From assembly GCF_036250735.1 (NCBI RefSeq), contig NZ_CP109430.1, positions 930,001-994,000 of the forward strand: a stretch of DNA of 64,000 nt. The letters are read 5' to 3'. Source of the stretch: Streptosporangium sp. NBC_01495 (GTDB lineage Bacteria; Actinomycetota; Actinomycetes; Streptosporangiales; Streptosporangiaceae). The notes beneath the pieces are model-generated. The model had not been told where the DNA came from and made no database searches. It saw nothing but the letters and a program-made list of their open reading frames with translations. Numbering within the stretch: position 1 is the stretch's first letter; each line of letters begins with the position of its first letter. Position numbers and translations under genes: made by a program. Shown piece after piece: positions 1-8,528 of the stretch.

Positions 1-418
1 TCACCAGGAGCACCGACGCCGAGAGCGTCCGGGCCAGGTCGGCCAGGGTCGCCCCCTCCTCGTCGAAGCGGACGAGCAGCCCGCCCGCCCCCTCGACGAT
101 CACCAGCCGGTGCGAGGAGGCCAGCTCCTCGATCCGGGCCGCCGCCCGCGCGACGGAGACCGGCGGCAGGCCGGACAGGCGAGCCGCCGCGGCCGGGGAC
201 AGCGCGGCGGGGTACCTGGCCAGCTCGAAGGTCGTCCGTACCCCGGACAGCCGGATGACGTCGTCCACGTCGCCGGGATCGGTGTCGGACACCCCGGTCT
301 GCGCGGGTTTCACCACTGCCACTGAGGAGCCCCGCTCCCTGGCGAGCGAGGCCACCGCCGCGGTGACGACCGTCTTTCCCACCCCGGTGTCGGTCCCGGT
401 GACCACGAGAATGCTCAC
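1..418 (-). CDS. bioD: Dethiobiotin synthetase, partial (3' end outside window)
   Basis: BioD makes dethiobiotin from 7,8-diaminopelargonate, CO2 and ATP, the step before biotin synthase. The N-terminal 139 residues are visible. They start MSILVVTGTDTGVGKT, the family P-loop. Further on are KPAQTGV, the substrate-binding region, and VEGAGGLLVRF, a second signature typical of BioD. The start is a GTG. The gene runs off the left edge. It lies 60 bp downstream of the GntR-type regulator and is probably in one transcript with bioF and that regulator. Confidence 0.93.
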   Translation of the reverse strand, partial: MSILVVTGTDTGVGKTVVTAAVASLARERGSSVAVVKPAQTGVSDTDPGDVDDVIRLSGVRTTFELARYPAALSPAAAARLSGLPPVSVARAAARIEELASSHRLVIVEGAGGLLVRFDEEGATLADLARTLSASVLLV

Positions 419-478
419 CCGCCTCACCTTAGGCGGGCCGGGCCGGGCGGCGTCGTGCGGGTCGGCGTCGCAGGCGCG

Positions 479-1198
479 TCAGGGGCGGCGCAGGCGGGTG
501 ACGAACTTGTAGCGGTCTCCCCGGTACAGGGACTGGGCCCACTCGACCGGGTTGCCGTCCGCGTCGAAGGCGTGCCGGGTGAGCAGGAGCATCGGCAGGC
601 CGACGTCGACACTGAGCACCTGCGCGTCGTACGGGGTGGCCAGCACGGTCTCTATGATCTCCTCGGCGTCGGTCAGCCGCACGTTGTACGCGTTGTACAG
701 CGTCTCGTACAGCGAGGAGTGCACCTCCAGCTCCCGCCTGAGGCGGGGGAAGCGCCGGGCCGACAGGTGGGTGGTGTCGATCGACATCGGCTCGCCGTTG
801 GCCAGGCGCAGCCGGTGGATGCGCAGCACGCGGCCACCGGCGTTGATGGCCAGGCGGCGGGCCAGCGGCTCGTCGGCGGTGACGTAACTGATGTCGAGGA
901 TCTTGGTGTCGGGTTCGAGGCCGACGGTCCGCAGGTCCCCGGTGTAGGAGGTCAGCTGGAGGACCTGGGCGACCTTGGGCTGCGCGACGAACGTCCCCTT
1001 GCCCTGGATGCGCACCAGGCGGCCCTCGACCACGAGCTCGGACAGGGCCTGGCGCACGGTCGTGCGCGACGTCTCGAAGCGGACCGCGAGAGCCCGTTCC
1101 GGGGGCAGGGCGCTGCCCGCCGGCAGGCTCTTGGTGAGGGTGAGCAGGCTGCGCTTGACGTCGTAGTACTTCGGGATTCGCGGGGAGTCGTCGCTCAC
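479..1198 (-). CDS. dasR: GntR/HutC-family regulator, DasR-like
   Basis: A 239-residue regulator with an N-terminal winged helix (about residues 8-75, with [18 protein letters not shown]) followed by a UTRA effector domain (about 95-235). From memory it resembles Streptomyces DasR throughout, including PKYYDVKR near the start, [23 protein letters not shown], and [12 protein letters not shown] at the end. DasR senses phosphorylated aminosugars and controls chitin and GlcNAc uptake, morphogenesis and antibiotic synthesis. The GTG/ATG start overlaps the bioF stop by 4 bp, so translation is probably coupled to bioF. No dre-type operator was recognised nearby. It could also be a DasR paralog recruited to the biotin operon. 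Confidence 0.85.
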   Translation of the reverse strand: MSDDSPRIPKYYDVKRSLLTLTKSLPAGSALPPERALAVRFETSRTTVRQALSELVVEGRLVRIQGKGTFVAQPKVAQVLQLTSYTGDLRTVGLEPDTKILDISYVTADEPLARRLAINAGGRVLRIHRLRLANGEPMSIDTTHLSARRFPRLRRELEVHSSLYETLYNAYNVRLTDAEEIIETVLATPYDAQVLSVDVGLPMLLLTRHAFDADGNPVEWAQSLYRGDRYKFVTRLRRP

Positions 1199-2355
1199 AT
1201 GGTCACCTTCATCTCGGCCACGGCGGTGAGTGCACCCCGGATCACCGCTAGATCATCGGAACTCAGATTGGCCCGTGCCGTCAACCGCAGGCAAGAGCGG
1301 CCGACCGGCACCGAGGGCGGCCGGAAGCATCCGGCGCGCACCCCGTGTTCCGCACAGATGAGGGCGGCCCGAAGCGCGGTCTCGGGTGGGCCGAGCACGA
1401 TGGGGACGACCGCACCCGCCGGATCGCCGGTCTCCAGGCCGAGATCGCGGGCCATCGCGGCCAGCTCTCTCGCCCTGGCCCGCACGCGTCCGGGCAGTTC
1501 GGGCTGATGGTGAAGGATATCGACGGCGGCGAGTGCCGCCGCCACGCTGCCCGGCGCCAGCCCGGTGTCGAAGATGAACGAGCGGCCCGTGTCGACAAGG
1601 GTCTGGATCACCTCGGGCGCGCCCAGCACGGCCCCGCCCTGCGATCCCAGGGACTTGGACAGTGTGATCGTTCTCACAACGCCCGGTTCGGCCGCGAGTC
1701 CCGCGGCGTGCGCCGCGCCCTGGCCGCGGGCGCCGACGACCCCGATCGAGTGCGCCTCGTCGACGACCAGCAGCGCGCCCTGCCGCACCGTCGCCGCGTG
1801 CAGTTCCGCGAGCGGGGCCAGGTCGCCGTCCACCGAGAAGACGGCGTCGGTGACCACGATCGCGTGCTCCTCGTCCCGGCCGGCCAGGGCCTTCTCCACG
1901 GCCACCACGTCCCTGTGCGGGGTGACCACGACCCGTGAGCGCGACAGCCGGCAGGCGTCCACGATCGACGCGTGGTTGCCCGCCTCCGAGACCACCAGGG
2001 CGTCCCTGCCCAGGGCCGCGACGGCGGCCAGGTTGGCCAGGTAGCCGGAGGAGAACACCAGGGCACCCTCCGCGCCGGTGAAGGCGCGCAGACGCGTCTC
2101 CAGGCGCGCGTGGAGGGCCGTGGAGCCCGTGACCAGGCGGGAACCCGTGGAGCCGGTGCCCCAGGCGCGTGTGGCCGCCACGGCCGCCTCGACCAGCCGC
2201 TCGTCCCTGGCCAGGCCGAGGTAGTCGTTGGAGGCCAGATCGATCAGGCCGTCGTCGTCGGGTGTGCGGGCGCGCAGGACCCGCCGCAGCCCTGCCGCCT
2301 CCCTCGTGGCCGCTGCCGTGCGGAACCGGGCCAGCGGGTCGGGGGTCTGCTCCAT
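1195..2355 (-). CDS. bioF: 8-amino-7-oxononanoate synthase
   Basis: A PLP-dependent alpha-oxoamine synthase that condenses pimeloyl-ACP/CoA with alanine, the first committed step of biotin ring assembly. It has 386 residues, normal for BioF. Visible motifs are [10 protein letters not shown] near the N-terminus, [21 protein letters not shown] (PLP-ring Asp and His) and [11 protein letters not shown] with the Schiff-base Lys. It is first in a minus-strand run bioF, dasR-like, bioD. Its stop overlaps the regulator's start by 4 bp. Upstream (2356-2422) is a short region shared with the divergent sensor kinase, containing a 7-bp inverted repeat (2371-2377/2396-2402). Confidence 0.95.
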   Translation of the reverse strand: MEQTPDPLARFRTAAATREAAGLRRVLRARTPDDDGLIDLASNDYLGLARDERLVEAAVAATRAWGTGSTGSRLVTGSTALHARLETRLRAFTGAEGALVFSSGYLANLAAVAALGRDALVVSEAGNHASIVDACRLSRSRVVVTPHRDVVAVEKALAGRDEEHAIVVTDAVFSVDGDLAPLAELHAATVRQGALLVVDEAHSIGVVGARGQGAAHAAGLAAEPGVVRTITLSKSLGSQGGAVLGAPEVIQTLVDTGRSFIFDTGLAPGSVAAALAAVDILHHQPELPGRVRARARELAAMARDLGLETGDPAGAVVPIVLGPPETALRAALICAEHGVRAGCFRPPSVPVGRSCLRLTARANLSSDDLAVIRGALTAVAEMKVTM

Positions 2356-2422
2356 AGGCGCATCTTTCCAGCAGGCCTCACCCGATTCGCGTTCGGGCCT
2401 GCAAAGAACGCATGATGCACGG

Positions 2423-3886
2423 GTGCCGACTCTAAGCGACCTGGCGGTTCGTCACACCGCGCTCGACGATGCTGACCTTGAGTGGATGCACTCGCTGGTG
2501 TCCGACTGGCAGCTTCTCGCCGACCTCTCCTTCGCGGACCTGATCCTGTGGATCCCGCTGAAGGAGGGTTCGGGCTGGATCGCGATCGCGCAGATGAGAC
2601 CCACCACGGGGCCGACGGTCTATCACGACGACATCGTGGGCATGACGGCGGCCAAGGGGGAGCGGCCGCTCCTGGAGACCGCCTGGAACGAGCGGCGCAT
2701 CTGCCGCGAGGGCGACCCCGACTGGTCGAGCGGGGTGCCGGTCCGCGAGGAGACCATCCCGGTGCGGCGGGCCGATCACTTCCTGGGCGTCATCCAGCGC
2801 TCGACGAACCTCTCCTCCGCGCGCACCCCCTCGAGGCTGGAGCTGACCTACCTGCAGAGCGCCTCCGACCTGGCCCAGATGGTGGCCGAGGGCCGCTTCC
2901 CCTTCTCCGGCGCCGAACCGATCCTGGTCCGCTCGCCCCGGGTGGGCGACGGGCTGCTCCGGCTCGACCGGGCGGGCCGCGTCACGTACGCCTCGCCGAA
3001 CGCGCTCTCGGCCTACCGGCGGCTGGGCCTCAACGCCGACCTGGTCGGCGCCGAGCTGGGCCGCACGACCGCCACGCTCTGCTACTCCGACGAGCCCATC
3101 AACGAGAACCTGATGCTCGTCGCGAGCGGGCGGGAGCCCAGGGAGACGGAGGTGGAGTCGGGCGGCACGGTCGTACAGCTGCGAGCGATCCCGCTGATCG
3201 TCGGCGGCGGGAGGATCGGCGCGCTGGTGCTCATCAGGGACGTGACCGAGCTGCGGCGCCGCGAGCGGGAGCTGATGACCAAGGACGCCACCATCAAGGA
3301 GATCCACCACCGGGTGAAGAACAACCTGCAGACGGTGGCCGCGCTGCTGCGGCTCCAGGCCAGGCGTATGCAGCTGCCGGAGGGCAGGGAGGCGCTGGAG
3401 GAGGCGGTGCGCAGGGTCGGGTCGATCGCGATCGTGCACGAGACGCTCTCGCACACGCCCGAGGAGCAGGTCGACTTCGACGACATCGCCGACCGGGTGA
3501 TCGCGATGACGGGAGAGGTCGCGGCCCCGGAGACGCAGGTGGTACCGCGCCGCGTCGGGACGTTCGGAGTGCTGCGCTCGGAGATCGCGACGCCGCTGGC
3601 GATGGTTCTCACCGAGCTGCTGCAGAACGCGGTCCAGCACGGGCTGGCGCAGCGCCAGGGCAAGCTTCAGGTGATCGTGTCACGCGGGGCCGAGCGGCTG
3701 GACGTGATCGTGTCCGACGACGGCAGCGGGCTGCCCGAGGACTTCGATCTCGACCAGGCCACCAGTCTCGGCCTGCAGATCGTCCGGACCCTGGTGGTGG
3801 GCGAGCTGTCCGGGCGGCTGGCCATCGAGCCGCGCCAGGGCGGCGGCACCGAGGTGAGCCTGAGCATCCCTCTCCCCGCGGTCTGA
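2423..3886 (+). CDS. pdtaS: Two-component sensor histidine kinase, PdtaS type
   Basis: A cytosolic kinase that usually pairs with an ANTAR-domain RNA-binding response regulator (PdtaR). It has 487 residues from the GTG at 2423, chosen because homology-like sequence (MPTLSDLAVRHTALDDADLEW) begins there. In order it has a GAF-like domain (about 1-170), a PAS domain (about 175-280), a HisKA_2 phosphoacceptor motif IHHRVKNNLQ (His295/296), and a HATPase domain with ELLQNAVQHG and DDGSGLPEDF. No membrane segment is present. No pdtaR is next to it in this window. It is divergent from bioF. Confidence 0.88.
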   Translation: MPTLSDLAVRHTALDDADLEWMHSLVSDWQLLADLSFADLILWIPLKEGSGWIAIAQMRPTTGPTVYHDDIVGMTAAKGERPLLETAWNERRICREGDPDWSSGVPVREETIPVRRADHFLGVIQRSTNLSSARTPSRLELTYLQSASDLAQMVAEGRFPFSGAEPILVRSPRVGDGLLRLDRAGRVTYASPNALSAYRRLGLNADLVGAELGRTTATLCYSDEPINENLMLVASGREPRETEVESGGTVVQLRAIPLIVGGGRIGALVLIRDVTELRRRERELMTKDATIKEIHHRVKNNLQTVAALLRLQARRMQLPEGREALEEAVRRVGSIAIVHETLSHTPEEQVDFDDIADRVIAMTGEVAAPETQVVPRRVGTFGVLRSEIATPLAMVLTELLQNAVQHGLAQRQGKLQVIVSRGAERLDVIVSDDGSGLPEDFDLDQATSLGLQIVRTLVVGELSGRLAIEPRQGGGTEVSLSIPLPAV

Positions 3887-3924
3887 GCGGGGGAAGGGAA
3901 GCGCGTCAGGTCACGCCCTCGGCG

Positions 3925-4052
3925 CGGGACGTGCCCGTCGCCCGGCCGGAGGGATGTCGCGGCGGGCCGGAGGGATGTGCTCGTCGCCCGGCCGGAGGAG
4001 TGTCGTGGCAGGTCGGAGAGACATGCCCGTCGCCCGGCCGGAGGAGAGGAGG
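3925..4052 (+). repeat. Degenerate GC-rich tandem repeats
   Basis: The gap after the kinase gene holds repeated copies of a core CGTCGCCCGGCCGGAGG, at about 3932, 3982 and 4027, with partial copies (GGCGGGCCGGAGG) between. Spacing is about 45-50 bp. No gene is apparent. The function is unknown; it could be a local repeat expansion between two gene ends. Confidence 0.6.
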
Positions 4053-4066
4053 AGTGGCGCGGCGGG

Positions 4067-4321
4067 TCAGACGCTCGCGCGGGTGCGGGCGCGAGCCGTG
4101 CGACGCTTGAGCGCGCGTCGTTCGTCCTCGCTCAGGCCGCCCCAGACGCCGGCGTCCTGCCCGGATTCCAACGCCCACTTCAGGCATGCTTCACTGATGC
4201 TGCACGTGTTGCAGACCTGCTTGGCTTCCTCGATCTGCATCAGGGCGGGGCCGGTGTTGCCGATCGGGAAGAACAGCTCGGGGTCCACGTCACGGCAGGC
4301 AGCTCGGTGGCGCCAGTCCAT
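4067..4321 (-). CDS. whiB1: WhiB-family iron-sulfur transcription factor WhiB1/WblE
   Basis: An 84-residue Wbl protein that carries a [4Fe-4S] cluster and acts on transcription through the principal sigma factor. The four cluster cysteines are C9, C37, C40 and C46, in the pattern CRD...VCNTCSISEAC. They are followed by the Wbl turn GVWGGLSEDERRALKRR and a basic tail ending RARTRASV. Its length and its start (MDWRHRAACRD) match WhiB1 of mycobacteria and WblE of streptomycetes, which is essential in the former. A CRP-like palindrome lies 53-68 bp upstream of the start. Confidence 0.95.
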   Translation of the reverse strand: MDWRHRAACRDVDPELFFPIGNTGPALMQIEEAKQVCNTCSISEACLKWALESGQDAGVWGGLSEDERRALKRRTARARTRASV

Positions 4322-4373
4322 GCGTCCACTCCTTCGTATGAGGAGCCCTTGCGTCGGCTCCAGCGGCTCACTT

Positions 4374-4389
4374 TGTGAAGAGTTTCACT
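4374..4389. promoter_or_regulatory. CRP-like site upstream of whiB1
   Basis: The sequence TGTGA-AGAGTT-TCACT is one base from the perfect cAMP-receptor-protein palindrome TGTGA-N6-TCACA. It lies 53 bp before the whiB1 start codon. In Mycobacterium tuberculosis whiB1 is a known CRP (Rv3676) target, which supports the assignment. The rest of the 281-bp gap (4322-4602) shows no gene. Confidence 0.55.
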
Positions 4390-4602
4390 AACCAGCGCGA
4401 ACGGAACCCCGGTCCGTGGTTCGGGTCGGGGGTCTGTCCGCTCGATCGTCGGTGGCCTGGGAGCGAGGTAGCCGCTCAAAGGTCCTACGTTCCGACGTCA
4501 ATCTCGAGATTGTCAGCCACGCTTAGTACACGCAAGAGGTTTGGGAGAACGTTTTGCCTGAAATGGATGTCGGATGCGTCACACATGCCCGCACGTAACC
4601 GA

Positions 4603-5562
4603 TTAGACCAAGACCTGTAACGCGTCGGGGATAGAACGGAAAGTTATCCGTTCGACCTCCCCCAGGTAATCCCCGTCCAGCTGGAACGCCACCGGGCGCC
4701 CGGCGCTCAGCGTGAACTCCTTCTCGTCGTGGAGTTGCACCAGGTGGCGGCCTGTCGGCAGGGTGGCGCGATCACCGATGATCTGGGGCATCAGCTGGAG
4801 CATGGAGGGCAGGCCGAGACGCTGGAGGCCCAGGAGATCGAGCCCGGTCTCGAAGCTCGCCCACGGGGTCGGGGAGACCGGCCGCGGGCCGATGTACGAC
4901 CACGGAGAGGTGTTGGAGACGACGGCCATGAAGATGCCGCCGGTCCGCGGCACGTCCGGACCCTCGACGGTCATCGGCGGATGGCGCTTGTCGGTCGACA
5001 GATAGTGGTGTAACGCGGTGTTCACATAGCGGGTGGGCGTCGCCTTGCGGCCGGTGCCCCGCATCCCCTCGACCGCCCTGATCACCTCGGCGTCGTACCC
5101 CAGGCCACTACAGAACGTGAAATATCTACTGTGGTCATCCCAGATCGCCTGGCCGAGCCCGACGGTCCGCCTCCGGCCGTCGCGGATCGCCTCCAGGATC
5201 GCCCCCACCGCCTCGACCGGGTCGTTCGGCAGGCCCAGGGCCCTCGCGAAGACGTTCGCGCTGCCGCCGGGGATCGCGAGCAGCGCGGGCCGGTCGATCG
5301 AGCTGCCCTCGTCGCCGGCCTTGCCGTCCACCGGGTCGAGCAGCCCGTTCACCGCCTCGTTGATGGTGCCGTCACCGCCCAGCACGGCCACCGCGTCGTA
5401 GCCGGAGGCGTGCGCCTTGCGGGAGAGCCGCGTCGCGTGCCCCCGGTAGGCCGTCTCCTCGACGGTCAGGTTCATCGTCGCGCCCAGCGCTCTGATGAGA
5501 ACGTCCCTGGTTCGCTGGTTGGTCGTCGTCGCCTTCGGATTCACCAGGAGCATCGCGCGCAT
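4603..5562 (-). CDS. Diacylglycerol kinase / sphingosine kinase-like lipid kinase
   Basis: A 319-residue protein of the DAGK catalytic family, which phosphorylates lipid hydroxyls using ATP (DgkB/YegS type). It begins MRAMLLVNPKATTTNQRTRD. The nucleotide loop GGDGTINEAVNGLL lies near residue 70, followed by IPGGSANVFARALGLP. The C-terminal beta-sandwich includes RPVAFQLDGDYLG. An in-frame open frame continues upstream to 6033, but the family N-terminus fits the ATG at 5562. The gene is divergent from a small membrane-protein gene. The exact lipid substrate cannot be read from sequence. Confidence 0.88.
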   Translation of the reverse strand: MRAMLLVNPKATTTNQRTRDVLIRALGATMNLTVEETAYRGHATRLSRKAHASGYDAVAVLGGDGTINEAVNGLLDPVDGKAGDEGSSIDRPALLAIPGGSANVFARALGLPNDPVEAVGAILEAIRDGRRRTVGLGQAIWDDHSRYFTFCSGLGYDAEVIRAVEGMRGTGRKATPTRYVNTALHHYLSTDKRHPPMTVEGPDVPRTGGIFMAVVSNTSPWSYIGPRPVSPTPWASFETGLDLLGLQRLGLPSMLQLMPQIIGDRATLPTGRHLVQLHDEKEFTLSAGRPVAFQLDGDYLGEVERITFRSIPDALQVLV

Positions 5563-5640
5563 GACCTCAGCGTATCCGCCGGAAACCGAGCTGAGGCGGC
5601 GAAGAACCGGGCGACGACACCCGGCGATAGGGTTGGCCCC

Positions 5641-6024
5641 GTGTCGAACCGCCCGATGACCCTCACCGTCGCCGCCGCCGTCATGGCACTGGAAGGCACG
5701 ACCGCCCTGCTCCTCGGCGGCTACGTCGGCGTGGAGACGGTGATCGGCCGGCCGTCCGACCTGATGAGCTCGATCGCCGTCGCCGCGTTCGGGATCATCA
5801 TCGGCGCCGCCCTGCTCTGGGTCGGCTGGGGCATGATCCGGTCGGAGCGATGGGCGCGGAGCCCGGGTGTGCTGACGCAGATCTTCGCCATCCCGGTCTC
5901 GATCACGTTGATCCAGTCCGACCAGCGGGTGATCGGCATCTCGCTGATCGCCCTCGCGATGATCGGACTGGTCACGCTGCTGTCCCCGCCGACGACGCAC
6001 GCCCTCTACGGGGATCAGGACTAG
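5641..6024 (+). CDS. Small integral membrane protein, unknown
   Basis: A 127-residue protein from a GTG start with four hydrophobic stretches, at about residues 8-28, 43-66, 76-96 and 98-116, consistent with four membrane helices. Short polar loops lie between them (GRPSD, RSERWARSP, QSDQR). No catalytic motif was seen. Similar small proteins with four helices are common next to lipid-kinase genes in actinobacteria. The function is not known. Confidence 0.75.
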   Translation: MSNRPMTLTVAAAVMALEGTTALLLGGYVGVETVIGRPSDLMSSIAVAAFGIIIGAALLWVGWGMIRSERWARSPGVLTQIFAIPVSITLIQSDQRVIGISLIALAMIGLVTLLSPPTTHALYGDQD

Positions 6025-6065
6025 ACGGCGCACGCCTTCTAACGGGGACCAGGACCAGCCGTCCG

Positions 6066-6866
6066 CTAGTCGTCGACGGTCAGACCCTCGCGGAGCTGGG
6101 CGAGGGTCCTGGCGAGCAACCGGGACACGTGCATCTGTGAGATGCCGAGCTCGGTGGCGATCTGGGACTGTGTCATGTTGCCGAAGAAACGCAGCAACAG
6201 GATCCGCTTCTCCCGCGGGGGCAGCCGCTCCAGCAGGGGTTTGAGCGACTCGCGGTATTCGACGCCCTCCAGGGAGTCGTCCACGATCCCGAGGGAGTCG
6301 GCCACCGCCGGTGCGTCGTCGTCACCGGAGTCGGGCGCGTCGAGGGAGACCGTGGAGTAGGCGTTGGCCGACTCCAGCCCTTCGAGCACCTCCTCCTCGC
6401 TCATCTTCAGGAACGTGGCCAGCTCGGCCACGGTCGGCGCGCGCCCCTCCCGCTGGGAGAGCTCGCTGATCGCCTTGGTGAGCGAGAGCTTGAGCTCCTG
6501 CAGCCGGCGCGGCACGCGGACCGCCCAGCCCTTGTCGCGGAAGTGGCGTTTGATCTCGCCCACGATCGTCGGGGTCGCGTAGGTGGAGAACTCCACCCCG
6601 CGGCCGAGATCGAAGCGGTCGATCGACTTGATCAGCCCGATGGTCGCGACCTGTGTGAGGTCGTCCAGCCACTCGCCCCGGTTACGGAACCGGCGGGCGA
6701 GGTATTCGACGAGGGGGAGGTGGAGCTCGACGAGCTCGTCACGGATGCGCTGACGCCGCGGGTCGTCGGAGGTCAACTCCACCAGTTCCGCGAAGAGCAG
6801 GCGCGCACGCACCCGGTCGGGCACCGCGTGGTCGCTGGCGGCCATGGCACGAGTCCTTTCCGTCAC
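6066..6866 (-). CDS. sigF: Alternative sigma factor, SigF/SigB family
   Basis: A 266-residue type-3 sigma-70 factor. Region 2 includes LVEYLARRFRNRGEWLDDL and GVEFSTYATPTIVGEIKRHF. Region 3 starts near VPRRLQELKLSL. Region 4 contains LPPREKRILLLRFFGN and a helix-turn-helix QSQIATELGISQMHVSRLL. Its start overlaps the upstream anti-sigma gene by 4 bp (ATGA). This is the usual usfX/rsbW-sigF arrangement, in which the anti-sigma factor holds the sigma factor until stress or developmental release. An N-terminal ATG (MTERTRAMAAS) is used; a later ATG is also possible. Confidence 0.93.
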   Translation of the reverse strand: MTERTRAMAASDHAVPDRVRARLLFAELVELTSDDPRRQRIRDELVELHLPLVEYLARRFRNRGEWLDDLTQVATIGLIKSIDRFDLGRGVEFSTYATPTIVGEIKRHFRDKGWAVRVPRRLQELKLSLTKAISELSQREGRAPTVAELATFLKMSEEEVLEGLESANAYSTVSLDAPDSGDDDAPAVADSLGIVDDSLEGVEYRESLKPLLERLPPREKRILLLRFFGNMTQSQIATELGISQMHVSRLLARTLAQLREGLTVDD

Positions 6867-7288
6867 GCCGGCCTCGCCGCGCCTCGGCGCTTGCGGAGGA
6901 CGATCGCCATACGGTCGGGGGAGTCGGTTACGGCATCCACATCATCGGCCAGGGCGGTGAGCACCATCCACGCGAAGTCGTCGCGCTTCGGGGGTGTGCT
7001 CCCCACTGTGCTGACCTCGACCCGCACTTTCATCAGCTGCCCGGTGAGCTCGAACTCGGCGGTCAGATCGGTGCCGGGAACGGCCTGGGTCAGCAACATC
7101 GCACACGCCTCGTCGACCGCGATCCGAAGATCCTCGATCTCGTCCAGCGTGAAGTCCAGCCGTACGGCGAGCGCGGCTGTCGCCGTACGCAGCACGGACA
7201 GATAGGCACTCGTCGCCGGCAGCCGGACGCTCACCACGTCACGGATCCCGCCCATGCCGACCGCGGGCGCCTCGGTGTGTTCGGTCAC
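6863..7288 (-). CDS. rsbW: Anti-sigma factor, RsbW/UsfX family
   Basis: A 141-residue HATPase-fold protein that binds and inhibits the SigF encoded immediately downstream. The motif DLRIAVDEACAMLL and the later segment FAWMVLTALADDVDAV are close to mycobacterial UsfX as remembered. The stop overlaps the sigF start by 4 bp, which would give balanced synthesis of the pair. No anti-anti-sigma gene is adjacent. The start is a GTG/ATG at 7288 and the N-terminus MTEHTEAPAVGM is low-complexity. Confidence 0.9.
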   Translation of the reverse strand: MTEHTEAPAVGMGGIRDVVSVRLPATSAYLSVLRTATAALAVRLDFTLDEIEDLRIAVDEACAMLLTQAVPGTDLTAEFELTGQLMKVRVEVSTVGSTPPKRDDFAWMVLTALADDVDAVTDSPDRMAIVLRKRRGAARPA

Positions 7289-7632
7289 GTTCCTCCTCGC
7301 AGAGTCGCTGACTGCAACCTACAGCCCTGAGACGGTAGTTGGCCCGCTTGGACTCGCGATCGAGGCGATTTGCCACCGTCAAGAACCCCTGAAGATACGC
7401 AAAAAGGGGCACTGTACTTATGACGGCTCCGGCGCATCGCGGTCCGGCCCGTGCCGGACGGCGCCGACGCGCCGGGATCCGGCCTGTCAGGCGAGGCCGG
7501 GGCCTCACGGCCCGGACGTCGTGCCGGCGGCGGCGCGTCCTCGCGGGCCCCGATCCGGATCAAGGGAGTGTCCCGGGGACATTTCCTTGATCCGGACCAC
7601 CGGTGCCCTCTCACGACATCGTTGTGAGGGTT
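7289..7632. other. Intergenic region between rsbW and sodN
   Basis: A 344-bp gap between two minus-strand genes. It holds the rsbW upstream region, with an A-run (CAAAAAGGGGC near 7400), and near its right end the palindrome listed separately. No convincing coding frame was found. Confidence 0.5.
7554..7596. terminator. Long palindrome downstream of sodN
   Basis: The arms TCCGGATCAAGG (7554-7565) and CCTTGATCCGGA (7585-7596) are perfectly complementary, with an inner paired core GTCCC/GGGAC. It lies 37 bp after the sodN stop and would form a strong hairpin in the sodN mRNA. There is no T-run. Confidence 0.6.
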
Positions 7633-8034
7633 TTAAGCGGCCTTGGTCTCCCAGAAGATCTTGGAGATGTCGTCGATCTTGCCGAGGAGCTCGTCGGCCT
7701 TGGCGACGTCGACCGTGCCCTTGCCGCCGGCCGCGCCCGCGAGCTTGGTGGCCTCCCAGAACAGCTGGTGCAGCTGCGGGTAGGTCTCCAGGTGCGGGGG
7801 CTTGAAGTAGTCGGTCCACAGCACCCACAGGTGGTGCTTGACCAGCTCGGCCCGCTCCTCCTTGATGCTGAGCGCACGGGAGCGGAACACCGGGTCCTCG
7901 TTTCCGGCGTACTTCTCCATGATGGCCTTGACGGATTCGGCCTCGATGCGGGCCTGGGCCGGGTCGTACACGCCACAGGGCAGGTCGCAGTGCGCCGAGG
8001 CGATGTGCTTGGGACGCAGAAGTCGTGCGAGCAT
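7633..8034 (-). CDS. sodN: Nickel superoxide dismutase
   Basis: Cytosolic Ni-SOD, which converts superoxide to oxygen and peroxide. The precursor has 133 residues. A 14-residue propeptide (MLARLLRPKHIASA) must be removed to expose His15, which becomes His1 of the nickel hook HCDLPCGVYDP with Cys2 and Cys6 of the mature protein. The hook is fully conserved. The remainder (RIEAES, EERAELVKHHLWVLWTDYF, IFWETKAA) matches the four-helix Ni-SOD fold. The divergent neighbour encodes the propeptide protease. In streptomycetes sodN is nickel-induced and the Fe-SOD is repressed by Nur; no Nur box was identified here. Confidence 0.97.
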   Translation of the reverse strand: MLARLLRPKHIASAHCDLPCGVYDPAQARIEAESVKAIMEKYAGNEDPVFRSRALSIKEERAELVKHHLWVLWTDYFKPPHLETYPQLHQLFWEATKLAGAAGGKGTVDVAKADELLGKIDDISKIFWETKAA

Positions 8035-8124
8035 CGGAAATCCTTCCTTGGTGCCAGGTTCAGAATGGTCCGGTTAACGACCTTACTCGTCTCCGAATGC
8101 CCGCGTGGGAGGGGGTTACGCTCC
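8035..8124. promoter_or_regulatory. Divergent sodN / sodX promoter region
   Basis: This 90-bp gap separates the back-to-back sodN and sodX starts and must hold both promoters. An AAGGAAGG ribosome-binding site for sodN is visible as its complement at 8040-8048. No clear regulator palindrome was seen. Confidence 0.5.
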
Positions 8125-8427
8125 ATGAGAGTCCGTGTCGCGGGAGAGTCGATGCTGCCCGCGCTGCGACCGGGCGACTGGCTCTGGGTACGGCGCGGCG
8201 CGACCGTGCGGCCCGGGGACCTGGTCGTCGCCCGGCTGCCGTCCGACCCCGCCGTGCTCATCGTCAAGCGCGCCGCGTGGGAGGAGGACGGCGGCTGGTG
8301 GCTGGAGAGCGACAACCAGCGCGCGCCCGGCCGGCGCGACAGCTGGGACTTCGGGGCGCTGCCGCTCTCGTCGATCGTCGGCAGGGTGGTGCTGCGCTAC
8401 CGGCCGGGCTTCTGGCGGGCCAGGTAG
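8125..8427 (+). CDS. sodX: Ni-SOD maturation protease (S26-like)
   Basis: A 100-residue signal-peptidase-like protease expected to cleave the Ni-SOD propeptide. The catalytic Ser9 lies in GESMLPALRPGDWLWV, and Lys48 in VLIVKRAAW, the Ser/Lys dyad of the S24/S26 fold. A third conserved block is LESDNQRAPGRRDSWDFG. It has no membrane segment, as expected for a cytosolic enzyme acting on cytosolic SodN. The ATG at 8125 fits the family length. It is divergent from sodN across 90 bp. Confidence 0.92.
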   Translation: MRVRVAGESMLPALRPGDWLWVRRGATVRPGDLVVARLPSDPAVLIVKRAAWEEDGGWWLESDNQRAPGRRDSWDFGALPLSSIVGRVVLRYRPGFWRAR

Positions 8428-8528
8428 GCCCCGGCCCGGGGCCCTCGCGGGCTCACCGACGGTCTTCAGGTGGGCCCGGCTGGTCTTCTGGTATGCCCGG
8501 CAGGCGGCGACCTCAGGGGCCTCGGGCT

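Noticed and set aside
2371-2402. 7-bp inverted repeat (GCAGGCC/GGCCTGC) upstream of bioF as a DasR or BioQ operator
   Set aside because: It does not match the dre consensus and the 18-bp spacer is long; chance is likely in this GC-rich DNA.
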